Part shown: piece by piece, positions 17,677-26,689 of the stretch
How the letters are laid out: the number at the start of each line of letters is the position of its first letter
Numbering within the stretch: the first letter of the stretch is position 1
Assembly (NCBI GenBank): GCA_002472565.1
Contig: DKSK01000009.1
Span: 86,002 to 150,001, forward strand
Origin: Bacteroidales bacterium UBA7258
GTDB taxonomy: Bacteria > Bacteroidota > Bacteroidia > Bacteroidales > UBA932
Direction: 5' to 3'
Length of the DNA: 64,000 bases
Made by a program: the position numbers and the translations under genes
Notes under the pieces: model-generated
The model's input: only the letters and a program-made list of their open reading frames with translations
The model's database searches: none
What the model was told of the DNA's origin: nothing

Positions 17677-18246
17677 TCAGACTTCAGCACCCCTTTCCAA
17701 TTCGGCGAAGACGAAGCAGCCGGGGTCGTGGGAATTGATGATTCCGATGGCCTGGAGGTATGAGAAAACGGTGACGGTTCCGGCGAAACGTAAGCCGCGC
17801 TTTTTAAGGTCCTTTGAAACCTCGTCAGAGAGAGCATCCAGGGTAACCGTGATGTCCTCTCTGATTGTTTTGCCCTTGGTGAAGTGCCAGATGTAAGCGT
17901 CAAAACTCCCGAATTCTTTCTGTAAGTCTAAGAATAGCTTGCTGTTAGATATAGCAGCTAGAATTTTCGCCTTGTTACGGACAATCCCAGTGTCGCTCAT
18001 CAGGCTCGCAACCTTCTCCTCTCCGTATGCCGCGACCTTCGCGGGGTCAAAGCCGTCAAAAGCCTTGCGGAAATTCTCCCGCTTGCTAAGCAGCAGCCTC
18101 CATGAAAGCCCCGCCTGGAAAAACTCCAGAAGAAGCATCTCATATAGTTTGCCATCGTCATGGAGCGGCCTGCCCCATTCCTCGTCATGGTATTTCAGAT
18201 ATACCGGGTCATCTTCCGGCACCCACCTGCATCTCTTCTTCTCCAT
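17677..18246 (-). CDS. tag: DNA-3-methyladenine glycosylase I
   Basis: 189 residues, normal for Tag. It removes 3-methyladenine from alkylated DNA. Seen are RCRW and KYHDEEWGRPLHDD at the N-terminus, the FQAGLSW helix, and SHDPGCF near the C-terminus; the Cys and His at both ends form the family's zinc site. It faces the metallo-hydrolase tail to tail and lies 47 bases behind the patatin gene. Confidence 0.95.
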   Translation of the reverse strand: MEKKRCRWVPEDDPVYLKYHDEEWGRPLHDDGKLYEMLLLEFFQAGLSWRLLLSKRENFRKAFDGFDPAKVAAYGEEKVASLMSDTGIVRNKAKILAAISNSKLFLDLQKEFGSFDAYIWHFTKGKTIREDITVTLDALSDEVSKDLKKRGLRFAGTVTVFSYLQAIGIINSHDPGCFVFAELERGAEV

Positions 18247-18293
18247 GGATCTTCTATTTAATTTTTCTCGATCTTTTTCTTGAAATCGTCCAG

Positions 18294-19085
18294 TTACTTT
18301 TTCTCGAACTCGTCGAGAGCCTGCGCCATTAGGACTCGGCCCTTTTCCGAAATCTCGCTGCCTTTGGCGTAGTCAGGAATCGCCCCATAGGTATCCATGG
18401 ACATTTTGACCAGAATGTCTGGCTTATAGATCAGGGTCTCAAGTTTTGCGATTGTGTGGTTGGCAATTCCAAAAGACCGGGTGAGGATGGTGAAATAATT
18501 GTCGTCCGCGCCTTCTTTCGGGGCTTGATTCGGCGTGACGTCGTTTACGTCGAAGCCGACCAGGAGGTCATGGCCATTTCTGGCAACATAGCCGAGTGGG
18601 AAGGTGCTGGTGATGCCTCCGTCGACAAATGTCTGGCCGCCATATTTTACCGGCATGAAAAGGCTGGGAATTGAGATGGATGCTCTGATTGCCTCGAAAA
18701 GCTTGCCTTTCCGGAACACTTGAGGCTCGCCGGAGTAAAGGTCGGTGGCGATGGCAACGTATGGGATGCGAAGCGTCTCTATCTCAACGTCTGGAACCAC
18801 GGAATCTATGGCTTCCATCACCTTCATGCCTTTCAGCAGGTAGCTGCTTCTCACCGTGAAATCCAACAGCCTCATCAACTTAAAGTTGTTCAGCGAGAAC
18901 AGCCATTCCTTGAATTCCTGAAGTTTTCCGGCGGCATAGATTCCGCCTACCAGGGAGCCGATGGATGAGCCGGCTACTGATGTGATATTGTAGCCCCTGG
19001 ATTCAAGCTCTTCTATCGCGCCTATATAGGCAAATCCCCTTGGCCCGCCGCTTGACAGCACAAGCGCAACGTCTTTTGTCTTCAT
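18294..19085 (-). CDS. Patatin-like phospholipase
   Basis: About 263 residues. The nucleophile elbow is GSSIGS, the oxyanion loop SSGGPRG (a Ser replaces one Gly of the usual GGG) and the dyad Asp lies in DGGITSTF. The ATG at 19085 was chosen because the protein then begins MKTKDVALVLSS as in relatives; an upstream GTG at 19124 would add a duplicated KTKDV stretch. It probably cleaves lipid acyl esters; there is no clear signal peptide, so a cytoplasmic site is likely. Confidence 0.88.
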   Translation of the reverse strand: MKTKDVALVLSSGGPRGFAYIGAIEELESRGYNITSVAGSSIGSLVGGIYAAGKLQEFKEWLFSLNNFKLMRLLDFTVRSSYLLKGMKVMEAIDSVVPDVEIETLRIPYVAIATDLYSGEPQVFRKGKLFEAIRASISIPSLFMPVKYGGQTFVDGGITSTFPLGYVARNGHDLLVGFDVNDVTPNQAPKEGADDNYFTILTRSFGIANHTIAKLETLIYKPDILVKMSMDTYGAIPDYAKGSEISEKGRVLMAQALDEFEKK

Positions 19086-19191
19086 CTCAACGTCTTTTGT
19101 TTTCACGAATATACCAAATTTCACGAATTTGCCCTATCGCTCTTTTAGCAATATGCCCTATTGCTAGCCCCTTCCCCCTTCACCCAAATAT

Positions 19192-19221
19192 TTTGCACTT
19201 GGGCAGATGGCACTACAATTG
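19192..19221 (+). promoter_or_regulatory. Promoter of the small lipoprotein gene
   Basis: TTTG at 19192-19195 and TACAATTG at 19214-19221 (one mismatch to TAnnTTTG) with 18 bases between. The transcript would start about 30 bases ahead of the lipoprotein ATG. Confidence 0.65.
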
Positions 19222-19255
19222 CATTGTGTGAGGCGGTTCAAATAAATAAAATCTC

Positions 19256-19687
19256 ATGAAGAAAATTATTCTTATGGCCATGACGGCCTTGCTGATCATT
19301 TCCTGCTCTTCAAAGAAGAGCATCGATTTCACAGAAGCTGAGAACTATTTTGTAAACAACAACGTGACTGGTGAAGTGCCTTCCGCAATCACTTCCCAGG
19401 ACGATTTCAATAAATATTTCGGGATGGCTGCCACGATGTCTCCTGACGGCAATCCGACTGCAATCGACTTCTCAAAGCAGTTCGTTATTACGAAGGTCTT
19501 GCCTGTGACTAGCAAGGAAACTGAAATTGAACCAGTCTCAGTCACAAAGAACGGAAATCAGCTCGTTGTAGAATACACTGTGAAAGAAGGCGAAGAAATG
19601 AGCTACTCAATCTGCCCGTTCTTCGCAATCATCCTAGCCAAGGAATATGCCGAGCTTCCTGTGACCTTCCAAGAGAAGAGCTTGTAA
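19256..19687 (+). CDS. Small lipoprotein of unknown function
   Basis: 143 residues beginning MKKIILMAMTALLIISCSS, a lipoprotein signal with lipobox IISC and Cys17. The mature part has a mixed sheet-like composition (for instance FSKQFVITKVLPV and NQLVVEYTVKEGEE) and a single further Cys in YSICPFF. I do not recognise a family. It stands alone between the divergent patatin gene and the transposase-like gene. Confidence 0.75.
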   Translation: MKKIILMAMTALLIISCSSKKSIDFTEAENYFVNNNVTGEVPSAITSQDDFNKYFGMAATMSPDGNPTAIDFSKQFVITKVLPVTSKETEIEPVSVTKNGNQLVVEYTVKEGEEMSYSICPFFAIILAKEYAELPVTFQEKSL

Positions 19688-19876
19688 CCGGTTATCTCGG
19701 CCGCCTCGGCCTGAGTGATGCATTTTGATCTCATTGACAGTTAAAATTTACGTGATTTAGTTCAAAAAGAGAAAATTCTCTTTAAGATTCGTAAAAAGTA
19801 TCTTTTGCGCGATAGTTTTGTCACCAGCAAGCTTGCGGACTTTGGCTATTTTTATGCCAGTCAAAGTTGAATTGAG

Positions 19877-20740
19877 ATGAATGGGACAAAGAGATGCTGG
19901 CATTTGTGTTCGGAAGAGCTGCCCGACAAGTTGCTGTTTAATTCACTGGATGATTTCAGAATTGGGATTAACAGCATCCCTGTCGCTCTTCAGGGCACTA
20001 GTGTGGACATCTATTGCTTCACGCTGATGAACAATCATTTCCATTTTCTTATCGGAGGGGCCCAACGCGAGGTCTTGAAATTCTTTGCCCGATTTAAAAC
20101 CAGATTGGGAAGAATGCTCACTAAAGGTCCAAGTCAGTTAGAGGGGGTCCGTCCATATTTGGTTGAGGTGACAAGTGGTGAGATGTTCAGAACGGAGGTG
20201 GCGTATATTCTCCGCAATTGTCTAAAGGCTGGTATAAGCAATCCTTATACCTATCCATGGAATACTTGCAGGCTGTATTTTAGAGACAGAATATTCGATG
20301 CCAAGCCGGAGAATCTCGAAGGAAAGACAGAAAGAGAGATCCGTGCGATGCTTTCAATAAGTAGGAGAATGCCAGCTAAATATGTGACTTCGAATGGCTT
20401 CATCTTACCAGAGTCGTATGTGAATGTCAAGGAGGTTGAGCGGATTTTCGGCACTTCTGTGAATTTCTTCATGAAACTGCGAGACTGGAAAGTTGAGCAG
20501 GATAGTGCTGAGGCTGAGAAGCGTGGAACTGGGACTATGTATGACGATGTCACGCTATTGGCTAAACTGGATCTGGAATTCAAGAGATATGGGGTCAGCG
20601 GCTTCGGGGATATGGATGAGCAATTACGAAGGATTTTTGCCCGCATACTCCGGAATAAATATGGCTCTAATCTCAAACAAGTCTGCCGGCTCACTGGTCT
20701 AGACACTGAAACTGCCCGACGGGTAATCGGCTTGAGGTAG
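19877..20740 (+). CDS. RAYT-like Y1 (HUH) transposase
   Basis: 287 residues of the Y1 transposase (PF01797) group. The HUH pair is His54 and His56 in NNHFHFLIGG; the nucleophile is probably Tyr110 in FRTEVAYILRN; YPWNT matches the W-[ST]-S/T block of REP-associated transposases. A C-terminal helical part (to about residue 287) may bind DNA. It is followed at once by two hairpin repeats, the first beginning in its own stop codon, the arrangement known for RAYTs and their REP elements. These proteins are usually domesticated rather than freely mobile. Confidence 0.85.
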   Translation: MNGTKRCWHLCSEELPDKLLFNSLDDFRIGINSIPVALQGTSVDIYCFTLMNNHFHFLIGGAQREVLKFFARFKTRLGRMLTKGPSQLEGVRPYLVEVTSGEMFRTEVAYILRNCLKAGISNPYTYPWNTCRLYFRDRIFDAKPENLEGKTEREIRAMLSISRRMPAKYVTSNGFILPESYVNVKEVERIFGTSVNFFMKLRDWKVEQDSAEAEKRGTGTMYDDVTLLAKLDLEFKRYGVSGFGDMDEQLRRIFARILRNKYGSNLKQVCRLTGLDTETARRVIGLR

Positions 20741-20810
20741 GGCAAAGTCGGGCCTCTCGCGTAAAGTGCTGGCTATCAAACGCTTGTAAAAAGTGCTGAA
20801 CTTTGCCCCC
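20740..20810 (+). repeat. Hairpin repeat A beside the RAYT-like gene
   Basis: A 71-base imperfect copy of the next repeat with arms GGGCAAAGT (20740-20748) and ACTTTGCCC (20800-20808). It starts within the TAG stop of the transposase gene. The inner part shares CTCGCG, AAAGTGCT and GCTATCAA with repeat B. Confidence 0.8.
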
Positions 20811-20820
20811 TGAAAATCGG

Positions 20821-20893
20821 AGGGGCAAGGTCGGGCCCCTCGCGCAAAGTGCTTGCTATCAACCGCTTGCAAAATGCGCTTAACCTTGCCCCT
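20821..20893 (+). repeat. Hairpin repeat B beside the RAYT-like gene
   Basis: A 73-base element with perfect 11-base arms AGGGGCAAGGT (20821-20831) and ACCTTGCCCCT (20883-20893). Relative to repeat A the arm pair A-T is changed to G-C on both sides, a compensated change showing that the fold matters. The rest of the gap to 21183 holds only a promoter. Confidence 0.8.
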
Positions 20894-21006
20894 ATGGTAG
20901 GTGTGGGGGTGGTCGGGCGGAATGAACTGTGCACTGAGGAGAAATGTGCAAAAGTGGAGGAAAATGACGGTGGGAATAGCGTGTGGTTGCGTGTGGTGAG
21001 GCAAAA

Positions 21007-21038
21007 TTTAGAGGTTTGGAAAAAGATTGATAACTTTG
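21007..21038 (+). promoter_or_regulatory. Promoter of the mannose module
   Basis: A perfect -7 box TAACTTTG at 21031-21038 with TTTA at 21007-21010, 20 bases upstream, in place of TTTG. It would give a leader of about 140 bases before the GH130 gene; nothing structured was recognised in that leader. Confidence 0.55.
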
Positions 21039-21183
21039 GGGAGTTTACGAAAGCGCACTGAATTGAGCGAGTGTTTTGGCGGTGACAAGCCGCGGAACCG
21101 CCGATGTGGGCCGAATGGAATGGGGCGGCGGGGTGCGCAGTATGGATATAGGAAACTGATAACCGAAATTTGATAATCTGAAC

Positions 21184-22197
21184 ATGAATAATCGGGAAAT
21201 GGATAATCTGAAAATTTTCGGGGAGGCTCTCCCCAATATTCCTTGGCAGGAGCGGCCCTCAGGCTGCAATGATCCACTGTGGAGATACTCCGGGAATCCG
21301 GTTATAAGGCGCGACCTTCTCCCGGATTCCAATAGTATTTTCAATTGCGCGGTGGTGCCTTTCGAGGGCCGTTTCGCCGGCGTCTTCAGGGTCGATGATA
21401 AGAATCGCCGCATGACCCTCCATGCGGCCTTCAGCGATGACGGTCTCCACTGGAAGATCAATCCCGAGACGATTAAATTCCGCTGCGAAGACAAAGAGAT
21501 CGGAGAATGGGTCTATGGCTATGACCCCCGCGTCGTGAAGCTCGGAGACACCTACTATGTGACATGGTGCAATGGTTACCATGGCCCTACGATCGGCCTG
21601 GCCGAAACCAAGGACTTCAAGACCTTCGTTCAGAGAGAGAACCTCCTGCTGCCATATAACCGCAACGGCGTCCTCTTCCCTAAAAAGATTCATGGCAATT
21701 ATGCCCTCCTCTCGAGACCGAGTGACACCGGCCACACCGCTTTCGGAGACATCTTCTATTCCGAGTCTCCGGATCTCACCTTCTGGGGCCGGCATCGCCA
21801 CGTCATGGCCCCGGCTCCTTTCGAAGTGAGTGCATGGCAGTGCATGAAAATCGGCGCCGGTCCGGTTCCGATCGAGACAAGCGAAGGCTGGCTCCTCTTC
21901 TACCATGGAGTACTGCATTCCTGCAATGGCTACGTCTATGCCTTCGGCTCCGCCCTTCTAGATCTCGAAAATCCATGGAAGGTCATAGCACGCAGCGGCC
22001 AGTATCTCATCAGCCCGCGCGAAATCTACGAACTCACAGGAGACGTGCCGGACGTGACCTTCCCTTGCGCCGCCCTGACCGACCCGGAAAGCGGCCGCAT
22101 CGCCATTTATTATGGCTGCGCGGACACAGTCACCGGCCTGGCCTTCGGCTACATTCCTGAAATCATAGAATTCACGAAGAGAACCAATATACTCTGA
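21184..22197 (+). CDS. GH130 beta-mannoside phosphorylase
   Basis: 337 residues of the GH130 five-bladed propeller family, which split beta-mannosyl bonds with phosphate to give mannose-1-phosphate. Typical stretches are YGYDPRVVKLGDTYYVTW (with the Asp expected as proton donor), GLAETKDF and the C-terminal CALTDPESGRIAIYYG-type block. No signal peptide: cytoplasmic. Next to two GH92 alpha-mannosidases the likely substrate is the Man-beta-1,4-GlcNAc core of N-glycans, but plant mannan is possible. An internal ATG at 21202 is an alternative start. Its TGA overlaps the next ATG (TGATG). Confidence 0.88.
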   Translation: MNNREMDNLKIFGEALPNIPWQERPSGCNDPLWRYSGNPVIRRDLLPDSNSIFNCAVVPFEGRFAGVFRVDDKNRRMTLHAAFSDDGLHWKINPETIKFRCEDKEIGEWVYGYDPRVVKLGDTYYVTWCNGYHGPTIGLAETKDFKTFVQRENLLLPYNRNGVLFPKKIHGNYALLSRPSDTGHTAFGDIFYSESPDLTFWGRHRHVMAPAPFEVSAWQCMKIGAGPVPIETSEGWLLFYHGVLHSCNGYVYAFGSALLDLENPWKVIARSGQYLISPREIYELTGDVPDVTFPCAALTDPESGRIAIYYGCADTVTGLAFGYIPEIIEFTKRTNIL

Positions 22198-24422
22198 TGC
22201 ACCTGCTCGCCTTAGCCACCTTCCTTGCCGCTTCCCTGACGGATTTCGTCAACCCCTTCATAGGTACGACAAATTTCGGAGCCACCAATCCCGGAGCCGT
22301 CGTTCCTAACGGCATGATGAGCGTCACGCCTTTCAACGTGACCGGATCCGACATGAACACCTGGGACAAAGACAGCCGCTGGTGGTCCACCCCCTACACT
22401 TCTGACAACAAGTATTTCACCGGCTTCAGCCACGTGAATCTCAGCGGAGTAGGCTGTCCGGAGGCCGGGGTCGTGCTGACTATGCCGACGAAGGGGCCGG
22501 TCAACCCGGACCTCCATTTCTATGGCTCCGAGATAGCGGAGGAGGTGGCGAGGCCAGGCTACTACAAGGCCAGCCTGCCCGGCTACGGCATCAAGGTCGA
22601 AGCTTCGGCTACAAAACGTTCATCCATAGAAAGATACACCTTCCCGGCAGGAGAGGGCAATATCCTGATAAATCTTGGCGAAGGCCTCACGAACGAGACC
22701 GGGGCCTGGGTCAGGAGGCTCGGCCCGGGAGAGTATGAGGGGATGCGTTTCGCAGGGACCTTCTGCTACAACTCCCAGGCTGTTTTCCCGATTTATTTCT
22801 ATATAAGGGTAAGCAAAAAACCGGATAAAGAAGGTTTCTGGAAGAAGCAGAGGCCCATGACGGCGGAGGCCTCCTGGGACAGCGACCAGGGTAAGTATAA
22901 GATTTACAATAAGTACGATAAAGAAATAGCCGGAGATGACATTGGCTGCTGGATGAGTTTCGCGGACCTTGGCGAGGGCGAGGTGGTCTGTCTGGAAATG
23001 GGCATATCCTTCGTCAGTCCTGAGAATGCGAAGATGAATCTTGAGGCGGAACAGAAAGGCTTTGATTTCGATGCCGTAGCCCTTGCCGCGGACAGCCTCT
23101 GGGAAGCCGACCTCGGACGCATAAAGGTCAAGGGAGGGACTCAGCGGCAGAAAGAGGTCTTCTATACTGCCCTCTACCATACCTTGATCCACCCTTCCGT
23201 TCTGAACGATGTCAACGGAGACTATCCCCTGATGGAGTCCCCGATGAGAGCTGTCGGAAAAGTAGAGAAAGGGCATGAGCGCTACACGATCTTCTCCCTT
23301 TGGGACACCTATCGCAACCTTCATCAGCTCATGACCCTCGTCTGGCCGGAAAGGCAGATAGACATGGTCAGAAGCATGGTTGGAATGTATAAGGAATGGT
23401 GCTGGCTGCCGAAGTGGGAGCTTTTCGGAAGGGAGACCTTCACCATGGAGGGAGATCCGGCCATCCCTGTAATTACGGACACCTGGCTCAAGGGTCTGAG
23501 GGACTTTGACATAAACCTCGCCTACGAGGCCGCGGTTAAGAGCGCGACGACAAAGGGTGAGGCCAATCCGATGCGTCCGGACATTGATCCTTATATAGAG
23601 AAGGGCTATATCCCGCTGGGCTATTTCTCGGCGGATTTCAGCGGAGACAATTCTGTCTCTCACGCCCTTGAATATTATGTCGCCGACAACGCTCTCTCTC
23701 TCCTCTCTTCCGCCCTTGGCCATGAAGACGAGGCGAGGCTCTTCAGGGAGCGTTCCCTCGGCTATAAGAACTATTACAGCAAAGAGTCCGGGACTCTCAG
23801 GCCTCTGACCTACGAAGGAAAATTCCTTGTTCCTTTCGACCCGAGACAGGGAGAGAATTTCGAAGCCGTACCGGGCTTCCATGAGGGCAGCGCCTGGAAC
23901 TATACCTTCTATGTCCCTCATGATGTCGAAGGATATGCGGAATTGATGGGAGGCCGCAAGGTCTTCACCAAAAAACTTCAGAGAGTCTTCGACGAAGGGC
24001 TCTATGACCCGGCGAACGAGCCGGACATAGCCTACGCCTATCTCTTCAGTCGTTTCCGCGGAGAGGAGTGGCGCACTCAGAGACTGGTCTCCGGCCTTCT
24101 CGAAAAGTACTATACCACCAAGGAAGACGGGATTCCTGGCAACGATGACGTCGGGACCATGTCTGCCTGGGCAGTCTTCTCCATGATGGGCTTCTATCCT
24201 GACTGCCCTGGAGAACCATATTACACTCTCACGGCTCCATCCTTCGATGAAGTGGAGATTCGTCTCGACCCGAAATATGCCGGGAGAGAGAGTCTCAAGC
24301 TGACGAAGACGGGCGTCGGTGCCATAGTCTCCATGAAGCTCGGAGGCAGGCCTATCCGCAAATACAGGCTTTCCCATGATGAACTTCTCAATGGCGGGAG
24401 CCTTGAATTTAAGTGCAAATGA
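22197..24422 (+). CDS. GH92 alpha-mannosidase 1
   Basis: 741 residues of family GH92, calcium-dependent exo-alpha-mannosidases. A short signal peptide (MHLLALATFLAASL) is followed directly by the family start TDFVNPFIGTTNFG. Catalytic-region blocks are HEGSAWNYTFYVPHD and GNDDVGTMSAWAVFSMMG, the latter with the paired Asp of the family. The ATG overlaps the GH130 stop, so the two are translationally coupled. It shares the family blocks with GH92 number 2 but is well diverged from it, so the two probably differ in linkage preference. Confidence 0.95.
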   Translation: MHLLALATFLAASLTDFVNPFIGTTNFGATNPGAVVPNGMMSVTPFNVTGSDMNTWDKDSRWWSTPYTSDNKYFTGFSHVNLSGVGCPEAGVVLTMPTKGPVNPDLHFYGSEIAEEVARPGYYKASLPGYGIKVEASATKRSSIERYTFPAGEGNILINLGEGLTNETGAWVRRLGPGEYEGMRFAGTFCYNSQAVFPIYFYIRVSKKPDKEGFWKKQRPMTAEASWDSDQGKYKIYNKYDKEIAGDDIGCWMSFADLGEGEVVCLEMGISFVSPENAKMNLEAEQKGFDFDAVALAADSLWEADLGRIKVKGGTQRQKEVFYTALYHTLIHPSVLNDVNGDYPLMESPMRAVGKVEKGHERYTIFSLWDTYRNLHQLMTLVWPERQIDMVRSMVGMYKEWCWLPKWELFGRETFTMEGDPAIPVITDTWLKGLRDFDINLAYEAAVKSATTKGEANPMRPDIDPYIEKGYIPLGYFSADFSGDNSVSHALEYYVADNALSLLSSALGHEDEARLFRERSLGYKNYYSKESGTLRPLTYEGKFLVPFDPRQGENFEAVPGFHEGSAWNYTFYVPHDVEGYAELMGGRKVFTKKLQRVFDEGLYDPANEPDIAYAYLFSRFRGEEWRTQRLVSGLLEKYYTTKEDGIPGNDDVGTMSAWAVFSMMGFYPDCPGEPYYTLTAPSFDEVEIRLDPKYAGRESLKLTKTGVGAIVSMKLGGRPIRKYRLSHDELLNGGSLEFKCK

Positions 24423-24436
24423 TAACACTAAACGAT

Positions 24437-26674
24437 ATGAAATTATACTTAATCACGGCTATAGCTCTTTCCGCGGCCCTTTCTGTCTCTTGCGGCAGCA
24501 AAGGCGGCGCCTCTTCGGAGCCTGAAGACGACCTCGTAAAATACGTCAACCAGACCATAGGGACAGGCGGGCACGGCCATGTCTTCCTCGGCGCCTCGGT
24601 TCCTTTCGGCATGGTCCAGCTGGGCCCGGTTAATGTCACCGAAGGCTGGGACTGGTGCTCAGGCTACCATGACACGGACACTTCCATCATCGGCTTTTCC
24701 CACACCCATCTCGAAGGCACCGGCATCGGAGACCTTCTTGACATCACCGTGATGCCGGTCACGGGGGACGTAAAATATGCCAGGGGCAGCCTTGATGACC
24801 CGCTCTCCGGCCTCTGGTCCGCTTTCAGCCATTCCAGCGAGAAGATCAGCCCGGGCCTCTATTCCGTAGATCTTGACCGCTATGGGATTCACGCTGAGCT
24901 TACAGCCAGCGAGCGCGTAGGAGTTCACCGCTACACCTTTCCTCAATCCGACAAGGCCGGAATCGTCTTCGATTTCCAGAATGGCGGCAACTGGGACCGT
25001 GTCACCGATGTCCACGTAGAGAAAGTAGGAGACAAAGCCCTCCAGGGCTTCAGACGCAGCCAAGGCTGGGCACACGACCAGATAGTTTATTTCTATGCCG
25101 AATTTTCCCGTCCCTTCGACTCCCTCGAAGTAATCAACGCAAACCTCGAAGCCCAGGGCGAGTATGCATCATACAGCGGACCTCTTTATGTCCGCGCGGA
25201 CTACCGTACTGCCAAGGGAGAGAAGATTGTGCTGAAGGTCGCCCTCTCTCCTACAGGTATGGATGCCGCCAGGGCGAACATGGCGGAGGTTCCGGACTTT
25301 GACTTCGACAAGACCTCTCTCCAGGCCAATAAGGCATGGAATGAAGAACTTGGACGCGTCAAGATCAAGACCGAAGACGAGAAGAGCCGCGAGATTTTCT
25401 ACACTGCCCTCTATCACACCATGATCCATCCTTGCCTCTTCGACAATCTCGATGGTTCCTACATGGGTTCCGACTTTGCCTTCCACAAGGGCGACGGCAT
25501 CCACAATTACACGGTATTCTCCCTCTGGGATACCTACAGGGCCGAAATGCCTCTTCTCTTCCTGCTCCAGAGGGAACGGAGCTCAGATATGGTCAACACC
25601 CTGGTCCGCATATCCGAACAGAATGGAGGAAAGCTTCCTGTCTGGCATCTGATGGGAAACGAGACCGATTGCATGGTAGGCAACCCGGGCGTGGTCGTTG
25701 TTTCCGATGCCATAGTCAAGGGTCTGCCGGGAGTGGATCCGAAGCGGGCCTTCGCCCAGATAAAGTCCAGCCTCGCCATGGATGAGAGAGGTCAGGGCCT
25801 TCGCAAGAAATATGGCTATATCCCTTCCGATCTCTACAACGAGAGTATAGGCAACGACATGGAGTATGCCGTGGCCGACGGGGCCGCGGCGAATGCGGCA
25901 AAGGCTGTCGGCGACACGGCCGCGGAAGCCCTCTACAGGAAGATGTCCCACTCCTGGAGGACTTACATGGACCCTGAGACCAAACTTGCCAGGGGCCGTT
26001 TTGCAGACGGCAGATGGCGCCCTGACTTCGATCCTTTCATGTCTAACCACCGTCAGCAAGACTATGTGGAGGGGAACGCCTTCCAGTACACCTGGCTGGC
26101 TCCTCAGGATTTCGAGGGTATGGTGGACTTCTATGGTTCCGAAAAGGCTCTGGTATCCGCCCTGGATTCTCTCTTCGCCCAGCCTGAGAAAATTACGGGA
26201 GAAAACGCCTCGCCGGACATCTCTGGCCTCATAGGCCAGTATGTCCATGGCAACGAACCTAGCCACCATATTATCTATCTCTATTCCATGGCTGGCAGGC
26301 CTGACAAGGCGGCCGAAAGGGTTCGCGAGGTCTACTCCAAGATGTACACGAACGGCCGGGACGGTCTCGCCGGCAACGAAGACGAGGGGCAGATGAGCGC
26401 CTGGTATGTGCTTTCTTCCTTTGGCTTCTACCAGGTGGAGCCGGCTTCGACGCGCTTCTGGTTCGGCGCCCCGCTCTTCCCGGAGATGGAGCTTAAGGTT
26501 CCGGGCGGCATCCTCACGATCAAGGCCGAGGGTCTGGGTCCGGAGAACAAATACATCCGCAAAGTCTCCTTCAACGGCAAGACCCTTGACCGAGGATGGA
26601 TTGGCTGGGACGAGATTACCTCAGGAGGAACCCTTGTCTACGAAATGGGGCCGAAACCTGAAATCTGGTATTAG
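24437..26674 (+). CDS. GH92 alpha-mannosidase 2, lipoprotein
   Basis: About 745 residues from ATG 24437 (an ATG at 24413 inside the previous gene is less likely). MKLYLITAIALSAALSVSC is a lipoprotein signal with Cys19 in the lipobox SVSC, so the enzyme is membrane-anchored, perhaps at the cell surface. Family blocks are NQTIGTGGHGHVF, VEGNAFQYTWLAPQD and GNEDEGQMSAWYVLSS. It lies 14 bases behind GH92 number 1. Together the two would strip alpha-mannose from N-glycans or yeast mannan before GH130 acts. Confidence 0.95.
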   Translation: MKLYLITAIALSAALSVSCGSKGGASSEPEDDLVKYVNQTIGTGGHGHVFLGASVPFGMVQLGPVNVTEGWDWCSGYHDTDTSIIGFSHTHLEGTGIGDLLDITVMPVTGDVKYARGSLDDPLSGLWSAFSHSSEKISPGLYSVDLDRYGIHAELTASERVGVHRYTFPQSDKAGIVFDFQNGGNWDRVTDVHVEKVGDKALQGFRRSQGWAHDQIVYFYAEFSRPFDSLEVINANLEAQGEYASYSGPLYVRADYRTAKGEKIVLKVALSPTGMDAARANMAEVPDFDFDKTSLQANKAWNEELGRVKIKTEDEKSREIFYTALYHTMIHPCLFDNLDGSYMGSDFAFHKGDGIHNYTVFSLWDTYRAEMPLLFLLQRERSSDMVNTLVRISEQNGGKLPVWHLMGNETDCMVGNPGVVVVSDAIVKGLPGVDPKRAFAQIKSSLAMDERGQGLRKKYGYIPSDLYNESIGNDMEYAVADGAAANAAKAVGDTAAEALYRKMSHSWRTYMDPETKLARGRFADGRWRPDFDPFMSNHRQQDYVEGNAFQYTWLAPQDFEGMVDFYGSEKALVSALDSLFAQPEKITGENASPDISGLIGQYVHGNEPSHHIIYLYSMAGRPDKAAERVREVYSKMYTNGRDGLAGNEDEGQMSAWYVLSSFGFYQVEPASTRFWFGAPLFPEMELKVPGGILTIKAEGLGPENKYIRKVSFNGKTLDRGWIGWDEITSGGTLVYEMGPKPEIWY

Positions 26675-26689
26675 AAAATTGATGAATCT

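Noticed and set aside
19766..19783. AT-rich palindrome AAAGAGAA/TTCTCTTT ahead of the transposase gene
   Set aside because: Could be a weak terminator or an operator, but its two-base loop cannot form a normal hairpin and nothing else supports it.
22620..24428. 602-codon open frame on the minus strand
   Set aside because: It lies wholly antisense to the GH92 gene, has no family-like motifs or start context, and is explained by third-position GC bias.
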